A stretch of 7,121 nucleotides of DNA from Candidatus Margulisiibacteriota bacterium (GCA_028717325.1 JAQUOB010000037.1:1969-9089), one strand, 5' to 3'; numbered from the stretch's first letter, positions 1 through 5,530 are shown. Numbers and translations: made by a program. Notes: generated by a model from the letters alone, not told the origin.

Positions 1-1075
1 CTTTGAGCCGGCATTCTTCAAATTCGGCTTCGGGCTCGGAATCAAAGATGATGCCGCTGCCGAGGCCCAATTCACAACGGAATAGAGGGACGGGCAAGGA
101 TGAGGAGGGATAAGGATGGAGGAGAAGGGTGCGGATGGCGACGTTGAAGACCATATCTTTTTGCGGAGTGATAAAGCCGATCGAACCAGTATAGATTTTT
201 CTCTCTTCCTTTTCCAGTTCGCGGATGATCTGCATCGCGCGGATCTTGGGCGCGCCGGTCACCGAACCGGAAGGGTAGATGTTCCGGAAAAGCTCGAACA
301 GTTCGATGTCGGGCGCCACCCTGGCTTCGACGGTCGAGGTCATCTGATAGAGCGTTTTTAGTTTTTCCACCTCGAACAGTTTTTTTGTCCGGACGGAGCC
401 GGTTTTGGCGATCCGGCCGAGGTCATTGCGCAAGAGATCGACGATCATGATGTTCTCGGCCCGGTTCTTTTTGTCATTTTTCAGCTTCCCGGCGTTGTCC
501 CGGCCCGGCCCGATCGTGCCTTTCATCGGTTTGACCGCTATCCGGCCGCCGGTCTTCCGGAAGAACAGTTCAGGCGAGAGCGAGAGGATGGAGAAATCTT
601 TTGACTCAATAAAAGCGGAGTAGGCGGTCGGCTGGCTGGCCTTGAGCCGCTGATAGAGAGCGAACGGCTCCCCCGCAAAGCCGAACCTTTGCCGGAAAGT
701 ATAATTGATCTGATAGGTCTCTCCGGCGGCGATCAGGCGTTTGATCTTACGGATGGCTTTTAAATAATCTTTTCTTGCCCCTTGCTGTTTTCCCCTTTCC
801 ATTTTGAATGGAGAGGGAGGACGGTTTGCGTGAGCGGGTGAGGTGGGTTTCCGATAAGCCCCAAAACAAACCAGCGGAAAATCATATATTTTATTATCAT
901 GAAAAACTTCTTCGAAAGCGTAGCCCGCTTCGTAAGAAAAAAAACCGGCCAGGTAATAGCCGTCTTTGACGGCCCGCTCCATCCGGGCAAACGCCCTTTC
1001 GACCTCCGAAAGCTTATGGCATTCAATGATAAAAGCGGGGGAATCGAATAAATATTTTTTTAGTAAAATTCTCAT
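1..1075 (-). CDS. pabB: Aminodeoxychorismate synthase component I (PabB), 3' end beyond window
   Basis: Converts chorismate, with ammonia from a PabA-type glutaminase, to 4-amino-4-deoxychorismate for p-aminobenzoate and folate synthesis in the cytoplasm. Reading the minus strand from the ATG at 1075-1073 gives 358 uninterrupted codons to the window edge. Chorismate-binding-family motifs occur in order: SYEAGYAFE (47-55), AGETYQINYT (117-126), PMKGT (183-187), NIMIVDLLRNDLGRI (208-222), SGSVTGAPKIRAMQII (269-284) and ELGLGSGIIFDSEPEAEFEE (335-354). PMKGT carries the Lys typical of PabB (PIKGT) rather than the Ala of anthranilate synthase (PIAGT). The short N-terminal part resembles the form often fused to a PabC lyase, but that part would lie outside the window. 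Two segments look like insertions: residues ~78-101 (palindromic DNA) and ~320-333 (purine-rich repeat DNA). No good Shine-Dalgarno site precedes the chosen ATG, so the exact start is less certain. Confidence 0.93.
   Translation of the reverse strand, partial: MRILLKKYLFDSPAFIIECHKLSEVERAFARMERAVKDGYYLAGFFSYEAGYAFEEVFHDNKIYDFPLVCFGAYRKPTSPAHANRPPSPFKMERGKQQGARKDYLKAIRKIKRLIAAGETYQINYTFRQRFGFAGEPFALYQRLKASQPTAYSAFIESKDFSILSLSPELFFRKTGGRIAVKPMKGTIGPGRDNAGKLKNDKKNRAENIMIVDLLRNDLGRIAKTGSVRTKKLFEVEKLKTLYQMTSTVEARVAPDIELFELFRNIYPSGSVTGAPKIRAMQIIRELEKEERKIYTGSIGFITPQKDMVFNVAIRTLLLHPYPSSSLPVPLFRCELGLGSGIIFDSEPEAEFEECRLK
96..128. repeat. Imperfect purine-rich tandem repeat in pabB
   Basis: Two adjacent units, AAGGATGAGGAGGGAT (96-111) and AAGGATGGAGGAGAAGG (112-128), are nearly identical. 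On the coding (minus) strand they give the unusual PYPSSSLP-type segment just before the conserved ELGLGSG motif of PabB, where family members are usually shorter. This is probably a small expansion tolerated in a surface loop. Confidence 0.45.
793..817. repeat. Palindromic element inside pabB
   Basis: An 11-bp inverted repeat with one G-T position and a 3-nt loop: 793-803 pairs with 807-817. It sits in a wider stretch (~784-845) of CCCTCTCC/GGAGAGGG-like and GGTGAGG-like sequence. It is translated in frame as about P88-R94 of PabB, in the linker between the N-terminal part and the catalytic core. It resembles the dispersed palindromic repeats with CCCTCTCC arms seen between genes in many bacteria, but membership in a repeat family is inferred from one copy. 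Confidence 0.5.
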
Positions 1076-1137
1076 AATTTAACTTCGTCTGGGTGGTTTT
1101 CTAAAAGTGAAGAAAAACCTAGTGCATGACTTTAATT

Positions 1138-1155
1138 ATTATAACATGTTATAAT
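1138..1155. promoter_or_regulatory. Symmetric divergent promoter, two extended -10 elements
   Basis: ATTATAACATGTTATAAT is a perfect 18-bp palindrome. It presents TGTTATAAT (TGn plus consensus -10) on both strands: plus TATAAT at 1150-1155 toward the transporter, minus TATAAT at 1143-1138 toward pabB. On the plus strand a -35-like ATGACT lies at 1126-1131 (18-bp spacer); no good -35 is seen for the minus direction. The plus start would fall near 1162, leaving a ~15-nt leader. The same palindrome could also be an operator. Confidence 0.65.
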
Positions 1156-1165
1156 CCCCGTCAGT

Positions 1166-1172
1166 AAGGAGG
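1166..1172 (+). promoter_or_regulatory. Shine-Dalgarno site of the AI-2E family gene
   Basis: AAGGAGG lies four bases before the ATG at 1177. This strong match fixes the start of the transporter gene, and it lies within the short leader predicted from the promoter just upstream. Confidence 0.8.
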
Positions 1173-1176
1173 CGCT

Positions 1177-2214
1177 ATGATAGAACAAGATGTTCGTTTC
1201 ACTGCCTACAGCCGGACGGTGGCCATTGTTTTTGCGGTCATTTTGCTTATCCTTTCGTTCCTTATCATCAGGCCGTTCCTGGTCGCGATCCTCTCGGCGG
1301 CGGCCCTGTCGTACATTTTTTATCCGGTTTATAAGCGGGTACAAAACTCTTTGCCGGACAACTGGCCGAAAGAGGTAGTCGCTTCCGGCCTGACTTGCCT
1401 GTTGATCATGGTCATCGTAATGATCCCGGTCATAATAATCGCGCTGACGCTGGCCAGCGAGGTCCGTTCGGGTTATTTTTTCCTCCAGCAGCTGCTCGCT
1501 TCGCCTAACTTTACCTTTGACCTGCCGCCGCAGTTCACCCAAAATCTGGGCGATCTGTCGCAGTTCAAGGGACCGATCGCCGACATCTCCGGTTCGGTGA
1601 TCGATTGGCTTGAGGGCATCTTAAGGGCGATCCCTAACCTGGTGCTCAATATTTTCATCACGATCTTTTCGACCTATTACTTTCTCAAGCACGCCGGGGA
1701 GATCTACAAATATTTGCAGGAAATGCTCCCTCTGCCGGCCGGCAAGTATAAGCAGATCGTCGCGCGTTTTGATGACTTGAGCCGTGGCGTTATTATGGGA
1801 CAAGTTGTGGTCGGCACGCTGCAGGGTGCGCTGGCCGGAATCGGTTTTATCGTCATCGGTTTGCCGAACCCGGTGCTGTGGGGGTTCCTGACGGCTATCA
1901 TTTCGATCATTCCACTGCTCGGGGCGGCGCTCGTCTGGTTTCCCATCTTTATCTATTTGTTGATAAAAGGATTGTATCTGGGCGGGCTTTGGAAGGCGAT
2001 CTTTTTATTAATTTACGGGACTTTTGTCGTGAGCTTGATCGATAATATCCTCAAGCCGAAGATCGTCGGCGAGCACGCCAATATCCATCCGCTGATAGTG
2101 TTGTTCGGCATTTTAGGCGGGATCCAGTTGTTTGGCCTGCCGGGGATATTGATCGGGCCGCTGATCCTGACGATCTTTGACCTGATCATCGAGATCTATA
2201 GAGATACGCTTTAG
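1177..2214 (+). CDS. AI-2E family transporter (PerM/YdiK-like membrane protein)
   Basis: A 345-aa integral membrane protein of the AI-2E exporter/PerM family. Members have been linked to autoinducer-2 export or Na+(Li+)/H+ antiport, so the substrate here cannot be named. Hydrophobic segments lie at about 14-46 (two helices), 68-94, 152-172, 206-227, 231-265, 271-291 and 301-335. Between the second and third blocks is a polar stretch (~95-150) expected to be a soluble domain. Family signatures are visible: SIIPLLGA (243-250), DNILKPKIVGE (289-299) and the HPLIVLFGILGG...GLPGILIGPL tail (304-329). Length is normal for the family. AAGGAGG four bases upstream supports the start. The gene is divergent from pabB, and its stop codon overlaps that of the convergent tautomerase gene. 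Family assignment is firm; specific transport function is unknown. Confidence 0.92.
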   Translation: MIEQDVRFTAYSRTVAIVFAVILLILSFLIIRPFLVAILSAAALSYIFYPVYKRVQNSLPDNWPKEVVASGLTCLLIMVIVMIPVIIIALTLASEVRSGYFFLQQLLASPNFTFDLPPQFTQNLGDLSQFKGPIADISGSVIDWLEGILRAIPNLVLNIFITIFSTYYFLKHAGEIYKYLQEMLPLPAGKYKQIVARFDDLSRGVIMGQVVVGTLQGALAGIGFIVIGLPNPVLWGFLTAIISIIPLLGAALVWFPIFIYLLIKGLYLGGLWKAIFLLIYGTFVVSLIDNILKPKIVGEHANIHPLIVLFGILGGIQLFGLPGILIGPLILTIFDLIIEIYRDTL

Positions 2215-2396
2215 CGTTTACAGGCGGGGATGCCGGCCTGGCCCCAGTTCTCTTTCGGCACGTCTTCGATAACGACGATGACCGCTTCGGGCGGACAGCT
2301 GATCGTTTCGCAGACCGTTTTGGTCACGTTTTGGATCAATTTTTCCTTGGCCGCCGCGTCGCGGCCGCTCCACATCTCGATCTTGACTATTGGCAT
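2211..2396 (-). CDS. 4-oxalocrotonate tautomerase family protein
   Basis: A 61-aa tautomerase-superfamily protein. After removal of Met the N-terminal Pro1 is the catalytic base of this family, which interconverts enol and keto acids; the physiological substrate is not deducible. It has MPIVKIEMWSGR at the start, Arg11 (mature numbering) at the substrate-binding position, and the ENWG motif near the C-terminus with Trp where classical 4-OT has Phe50. The classical Arg39 position is Ile, so strict 4-oxalocrotonate activity is doubtful. Length (~60 aa) is typical. AAAGGAGG sits just upstream of the ATG (minus strand, about 2401-2408), and an extended -10 lies at 2428-2420. Its last bases overlap the stop of the convergent transporter gene. 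Confidence 0.9.
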   Translation of the reverse strand: MPIVKIEMWSGRDAAAKEKLIQNVTKTVCETISCPPEAVIVVIEDVPKENWGQAGIPACKR

Positions 2397-2419
2397 GGCG
2401 GCCTCCTTTTTCTTCTTGA

Positions 2420-2428
2420 ATTATATCA
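2420..2428 (-). promoter_or_regulatory. Extended -10 promoter for the tautomerase gene
   Basis: On the minus strand the sequence reads TGATATAAT, a TGn plus consensus TATAAT. It lies about 24 bases ahead of the tautomerase ATG, so the leader would hold the AAAGGAGG site. No convincing -35 is seen at 16-18 bp upstream. Confidence 0.5.
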
Positions 2429-2450
2429 CAGCCGGAGGTAAGATTTCCGT

Positions 2451-3317
2451 ATGCCCGAGTTACCAGAAGTAGAAACGATCAAACGCGGCCTGGCCAAGAC
2501 CATCATCGGCAAAAAGATCGCCGGTTTTGATTCCGACTGGAAAAAGATGATCAACCGGCCGCTGCCCGAGTATAAAAAGATAGTGGCCGGCCAAGAGATC
2601 AAAGCCGTCGAGCGCCGGGCCAAAATGCTGATCATCGACCTCACAGGCGACTGGCGGCTCTGGTTCCACCTCAAGCTGACCGGCCAGCTGGTCTTCAGCG
2701 GGAAAAAGAAAAAAGTGGTCGGCGGCCACCCGATCAAAGAGGGCTTTGAAAAAGATCCCAACCGCTTTACCCACGCGACGTTCACTTTCACCGACGGGTC
2801 GCATCTATATTTCAACGACGTCCGCAAGTTCGGCTGGGTCCGCCTTTACCGGAGCGGGGAGTTAAAAGAGAAGCTCGAGGCCATGAAGCTGGGCCCCGAA
2901 CCTTTGGCGGCCGGGTTCACGCTCAGCGTCTTTAAAGAGAGATTGAAGAAAAAGCCCAACAATAAGATCAAGGTCTTTTTGATGGACCCGCAAAATATCG
3001 TCGGCCTGGGCAACATCTACAGCGACGAGGTCTGTTTTTTCGCTCGGGTGCGGCCCGACCGACCGGTCAAAAGCCTGAAAGAGAACGAGATCAAGCTGTT
3101 GTTCCAGGGCATCAAAAAGATCCTGACCGAAGCCATAAAATACGAGGGGACGTCGTTCAGCGACTATGTCAACGCGCTGGGCGAGGCGGGCGCTTACACC
3201 AAAAAGTTAAAAGTTTATCAGCGCTTCGGCCAAAAATGTTTTCGCTGCGGCGGCACGGTCAAAAGGATGAAACTGGGCGGCCGGACTTCCCACTTCTGCC
3301 CGAGCTGCCAGAAGTAA
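2451..3317 (+). CDS. mutM: Formamidopyrimidine-DNA glycosylase (Fpg/MutM)
   Basis: Bifunctional DNA glycosylase/AP lyase that removes 8-oxoguanine and formamidopyrimidines in base-excision repair. The 288-aa product starts MPELPEVET, giving the catalytic Pro (residue 2) and Glu (residue 3). The conserved Lys is K58 (RRAK). FNDVRKFGW (121-129) is the damage-pocket loop and VGLGNIYSDE (184-193) the DNA-binding helix-two-turn-helix. The C-terminal zinc finger has Cys263, Cys266, Cys283 and Cys286, with the conserved Arg278 of GGRTSHF. The void-filling Met of E. coli Fpg (HLGMSG) is Leu here (HLKLTG, L76). A Lys-rich insertion (~85-105) makes it slightly longer than the ~270-aa norm. GGAGG lies at 2434-2438, a fairly long 12 bases before the ATG. 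It is divergent from the tautomerase gene. Confidence 0.97.
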   Translation: MPELPEVETIKRGLAKTIIGKKIAGFDSDWKKMINRPLPEYKKIVAGQEIKAVERRAKMLIIDLTGDWRLWFHLKLTGQLVFSGKKKKVVGGHPIKEGFEKDPNRFTHATFTFTDGSHLYFNDVRKFGWVRLYRSGELKEKLEAMKLGPEPLAAGFTLSVFKERLKKKPNNKIKVFLMDPQNIVGLGNIYSDEVCFFARVRPDRPVKSLKENEIKLLFQGIKKILTEAIKYEGTSFSDYVNALGEAGAYTKKLKVYQRFGQKCFRCGGTVKRMKLGGRTSHFCPSCQK

Positions 3318-3483
3318 TTTTTCGCGATATCGATCACTTTTGAGCTCCTTCTTAGGCATCTAAAAGCCACTTCAATTTCAAATAATAAAAAGATGAAATA
3401 TCCGAAATAATCTTTCGATCATATTCTAGTGGGTTAAAGGCCTGGAGTTTAAGTTCGCTTGAGCAAACGGGGAGGCAAATGAA
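3318..3483. other. AT-rich gap between mutM and the FGE-like gene
   Basis: This 166-bp gap holds no convincing ORF, hairpin terminator or consensus promoter. The only clear element is the Shine-Dalgarno GGGGAGG at 3469-3475, eight bases before the ATG at 3484. A -10-like TATTCT (3422-3427) has no matching -35. No copy of a DGR template repeat is visible. Confidence 0.5.
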
Positions 3484-4281
3484 ATGGTGATAATCAGGGT
3501 CCGGCAAGGAGAAACTTTGGCTGGAGCATGGAATTTAGTGAGACAAAGAGGAACATTAATAGGAAATCCTGGAAGAGTAAGAGCCGGGGATAGCCCCGAT
3601 GCCTTACAGAGATTGGTTGCATTGAGAGGAGCAAGCAATGCCAAGCGAATCGGCGTGGTATTTAAAAGAATAAAGGGAGGAGAATTTATCTATCAGGGTC
3701 AGCGCACTAGAATTGAGACATTTGAGGCAGCTAAAACTGTTTTTACAATCAACATGATGAGAAAACTTTTAATCCTAAAAGGTGATGAAGCGAAGGCTAT
3801 CTTTAAGGTCCCTGGTTATTCGGCTGATGAAGTAATACGGAAATCATTGGAGGTAGTTGCGGATGACGTACCGGATGCGGAAAGAGACAACTGCCCATTA
3901 GTATATGTAAGTAAATACGAATCAGAAGCAATAGCGCGATTGTTGGAAAGCGACCTTTTAACTGGACTTCAATGGGAAAGGGCGGCGTCAGGAACAGATG
4001 GGAAGAAGAGGCCGTGGGGAAATAATCTTGATGTAACAAAAGCGGTATATAATGATAAAGGTACAAGACCTGTTAAATCAAAACCTGCCGGCATAAGCGC
4101 AGAAGGATTACATGATCTTATAGGTTTGGTTTGGGAATTGACAAAAGAATCGGTTCTTCGCGGTGGTTCGTGGGGCATCATCGATGATTACTATTTGCAG
4201 GCTGTTTATTGTATCGTCAGCCATCCCGGATATCGCGCCGACCGTATTGGCTTCCGTCTTGCCAGGAATTTAATAAGTTAA
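3484..4281 (+). CDS. FGE-sulfatase/C-type-lectin-fold protein, probable DGR target protein
   Basis: A 265-aa protein whose residues ~60-262 follow the formylglycine-generating-enzyme (FGE, DUF323) pattern: KGGEFIYQG (64-72), YVSKYESEAIARLL, LTGLQWERAASG and RPWGN in the middle, GLHDLIGLVWELT, RGGSW (226-230) and IGFRLAR (255-261). The FGE active-site Cys pair is absent, and the only Cys in this part (243) lies at a variable position, so enzymatic activity is unlikely. A role as a ligand-binding protein, as for DGR-diversified targets, is the best inference. Residues 1-60 match nothing I recognise (the start VRQGETL is faintly LysM-like), and there is no signal peptide or membrane helix. Codons are rich in AGA, GGA, TTA and ATA, unlike both neighbours, suggesting transfer, except for the 3' segment at ~4150-4263. 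GGGGAGG at 3469-3475 supports this ATG; the earlier ATG at 3479 reaches a stop after three codons. An ordinary, non-diversified FGE-fold protein is the alternative. Confidence 0.8.
   Translation: MVIIRVRQGETLAGAWNLVRQRGTLIGNPGRVRAGDSPDALQRLVALRGASNAKRIGVVFKRIKGGEFIYQGQRTRIETFEAAKTVFTINMMRKLLILKGDEAKAIFKVPGYSADEVIRKSLEVVADDVPDAERDNCPLVYVSKYESEAIARLLESDLLTGLQWERAASGTDGKKRPWGNNLDVTKAVYNDKGTRPVKSKPAGISAEGLHDLIGLVWELTKESVLRGGSWGIIDDYYLQAVYCIVSHPGYRADRIGFRLARNLIS
4150..4263 (+). other. Putative DGR variable region (VR) at the 3' end of the FGE-like gene
   Basis: Between RGGSW and IGFR (core 4174-4245), 21 of 24 codons end in C or T and encode a mixture of Gly, Ile, Asp, Tyr, Val, Cys, Ser, His, Ala and Arg. 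This is what adenine mutagenesis of AAC/AAT codons gives. All four Arg codons inside 4159-4257 are CGC/CGT, whereas of 19 Arg codons upstream only one is CGC and most are AGA/AGG; the Arg codon just after is AGG again. The position at the extreme 3' end of an FGE-fold gene and the RGGSW...IGFR frame match known DGR variable regions. No template repeat or reverse transcriptase is in the window. Confidence 0.6.
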
Positions 4282-4310
4282 ATTTACCACGCAGTTTCAC
4301 AAATACTCAA

Positions 4311-4838
4311 TTACCGCTTAAATAACCCCGTCAGACTGGCCTGTGAAATTACATGGCCCGTCATTGCCTTTTTAAGCTCCTGTTTATTTACGCCTTTGTC
4401 CAGGGGCAGGAGCATGTCAAGCGCGTATAAGGTAAATATGTAGCGGTGGGTTTTGCCGGGCGGCGGGCAGGGGCTGACGTAATCCAGTTTGCCGATCGTG
4501 TTTTTCCCGGCCAGCGAGCCGGCGGGAATTCCCCCTTCTTTGATCTCTCTAACTTCGGCCGGAATGTTAAATAATAGCCAGTGGTCGAACGTACCGCTCG
4601 GCGCATCCGGATCTTCGACGGTCAGCACAAAACTTTTCGTTTTGGGCGGGACGTTTTCAAAGACCAGGGGCGGGCTGACGCCTTCTCCCTGACAGGAATA
4701 TTTGGCCGGCAAGTTTGCCTGGTTCTTAAAAGCGGGGCTCTTGAGCGTTAGCATTTTGCTGCCTCCCTTTTTAAGCGCTGAAGCCAGGCCCGCGGCGAAC
4801 AGGACAAGAATTAAAAAGAGCGCTATTTTTCGCGTCAT
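4311..4838 (-). CDS. YbhB/YbcL family PEBP (Raf kinase inhibitor-like) protein, exported form
   Basis: A 175-aa protein of the phosphatidylethanolamine-binding/YbhB-YbcL family; the bacterial role and ligand are not established. Residues 1-21 form a signal peptide (basic start, hydrophobic core, ASA before the likely cut), without a lipobox Cys, so the full form should be exported. The domain begins at M29 (MLTLKSPAFKNQ) and has the DPDAP ligand-site motif (77-81), DHW (85-87), and the GKLDYVSPCPPPG-HRY-FTLYALD block (116-141). A perfect TTGACA-17-TATAAT promoter puts the transcript start 2-3 bases from the first ATG, leaving no room for a Shine-Dalgarno site. M29 is preceded by GGGAGG seven bases away and could start a cytoplasmic form of 147 aa. 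It is divergent from the FAH gene. Confidence 0.92.
   Translation of the reverse strand: MTRKIALFLILVLFAAGLASALKKGGSKMLTLKSPAFKNQANLPAKYSCQGEGVSPPLVFENVPPKTKSFVLTVEDPDAPSGTFDHWLLFNIPAEVREIKEGGIPAGSLAGKNTIGKLDYVSPCPPPGKTHRYIFTLYALDMLLPLDKGVNKQELKKAMTGHVISQASLTGLFKR
4762..4767 (-). promoter_or_regulatory. Internal Shine-Dalgarno site before M29 of the PEBP gene
   Basis: GGGAGG on the minus strand lies seven bases before the in-frame ATG at 4754-4752, which is exactly where the conserved PEBP domain starts. The bases also encode the KKGGSK linker after the signal peptide, so the site could be coincidental. Confidence 0.45.
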
Positions 4839-4846
4839 GGCACCCG

Positions 4847-4875
4847 ATTATAATCAGGCGTGCGGAAAGTGTCAA
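4847..4875 (-). promoter_or_regulatory. Perfect consensus sigma70 promoter of the PEBP gene
   Basis: On the minus strand TTGACA (4875-4870) is followed by a 17-bp spacer and TATAAT (4852-4847), matching the consensus at all 12 positions with the ideal spacing. Transcription should start near 4841-4840, two to three bases before the ATG at 4838. The -10 lies in the palindrome GATTATAATC (4846-4855), so a TATAAT also faces the opposite way at 4849-4854, but without a good -35 there. Confidence 0.8.
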
Positions 4876-4880
4876 GCCAA

Positions 4881-4889
4881 TGCTATAAT
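4881..4889 (+). promoter_or_regulatory. Extended -10 promoter for the FAH-DUF2914 pair
   Basis: TGCTATAAT is a TGn plus consensus -10. Transcription would start around 4896, giving a leader of about 14 nt before the ATG at 4910. No -35 match is visible at the normal distance, in keeping with extended -10 promoters. Confidence 0.6.
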
Positions 4890-4909
4890 TATACAAAAGG
4901 CAAAGCAAG

Positions 4910-5527
4910 ATGAAACTTAATCCATCAAAGATCGTGGCGGTCGGTCTCAATTACCGGGACCATGCCGCCGAAATGAAAATGGCTATCCCCAAGACGCCTG
5001 TACTTTTTTTAAAGCCGCCCAGTGCCGTGATCTATAATAACGACCAGATCGTTTACCCGGCCCAGACCAAAGAGCTGCATTATGAGGCGGAACTCGCGGT
5101 CGTGATCAAGGACCGGATCAAAAATATCAAAGAAAAGGAGGCCGCCGGACATATTTTGGGATTCACCTGCGCCAATGACGTGACGGCCCGCGACCTGCAA
5201 AAGCTGGACGGCCAGTGGGCGAGGGCAAAATCGTTCGATACCTTTTGTCCGCTGGGGCCGGCGATCGTGCCGGGAATTTCGCCCGACAATTTGGCCGTCA
5301 AATTATTTCTCAACGGCGAACTCAAACAATCGTCCACCACCGCGAACCTGATCTTTGGAGTTAACTTCCTCATCTCTTTCATCTCAAGCGTCATGACGCT
5401 CGAAGCCGAAGACGTGATCCTGACCGGGACGCCGGCCGGCATCGGCCCGATGAAGATCGGCGACGAGGTCAGGGTGGAGATCGAGGGGATCGGCGCGTTG
5501 GTCAATAAAGTCAGAGGCGGTCAATAA
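4910..5527 (+). CDS. Fumarylacetoacetate hydrolase (FAH) family protein
   Basis: A 205-aa member of the FAH superfamily (acylpyruvase/YcgM-like, HpcE-type isomerase relatives), which cleave or isomerise beta-dicarbonyl acids using Mg2+ or Mn2+. Family motifs in order: VGLNYRDHAAE (11-21), FLKPPSA (33-39), HYEAEL (57-62) with metal-ligand Glu59 and Glu61, CANDVTARDLQ (87-97) with metal-ligand Asp90, RAKSFDTFCPLGP (105-117) and LTGTPAGIGPM (171-181). It is somewhat shorter than the ~220-aa E. coli YcgM but ends normally. The exact substrate cannot be told; oxaloacetate tautomerase or acylpyruvate hydrolase activities are plausible. AAAAGG at 4895-4900 may serve as a ribosome site. The next gene starts three bases after its stop, indicating cotranscription. 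Confidence 0.93.
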   Translation: MKLNPSKIVAVGLNYRDHAAEMKMAIPKTPVLFLKPPSAVIYNNDQIVYPAQTKELHYEAELAVVIKDRIKNIKEKEAAGHILGFTCANDVTARDLQKLDGQWARAKSFDTFCPLGPAIVPGISPDNLAVKLFLNGELKQSSTTANLIFGVNFLISFISSVMTLEAEDVILTGTPAGIGPMKIGDEVRVEIEGIGALVNKVRGGQ

Positions 5528-5530
5528 AAT

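Noticed and set aside
116..623. Plus-strand ORFs of 81 and 72 aa within the first 650 bases
   Set aside because: They are antisense to the well-supported pabB reading frame and show no family motifs or ribosome sites.
760..1026. Minus-strand ORF of 88 aa
   Set aside because: It is on the pabB strand but in another frame; the frame from 1075 carries all PabB motifs without a break, so there is no frameshift.
1132..1542. Charged 136-aa minus-strand ORF, and smaller ones opposite the transporter
   Set aside because: Their composition (runs of Arg, Asp, Gln) is that of the antisense of membrane-protein codons, and the ORF starts overlap the transporter frame.
2416..2444. TTGAAT-17-TAAGAT as a mutM promoter
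   Set aside because: Only four of six matches in each box, and it would start transcription at the ATG, leaving the GGAGG site outside the message.
2426..2827. Minus-strand ORFs of 133 and 114 aa opposite mutM
   Set aside because: mutM is unambiguous in the plus frame; these are shadows of it.
3318..3483. DGR template repeat or terminator in the gap before the FGE-like gene
   Set aside because: No AAY-rich copy of the 3' segment and no stem followed by a T run; only a small CGATATCG palindrome at 3325-3332.
4174..4245. FGE catalytic cysteine site, meaning a true formylglycine-generating enzyme
   Set aside because: Only one Cys (residue 243) is present in this part, at a variable position, so the paired active-site cysteines are missing.
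4849..4854. Plus-strand TATAAT as a second FAH promoter
   Set aside because: It is the symmetric face of the PEBP -10 and lacks a -35 on the plus strand; the extended -10 at 4881-4889 is better placed.
5080..5505. 141-aa minus-strand ORF opposite the FAH gene
   Set aside because: The plus frame has complete FAH motifs; the antisense frame has none.
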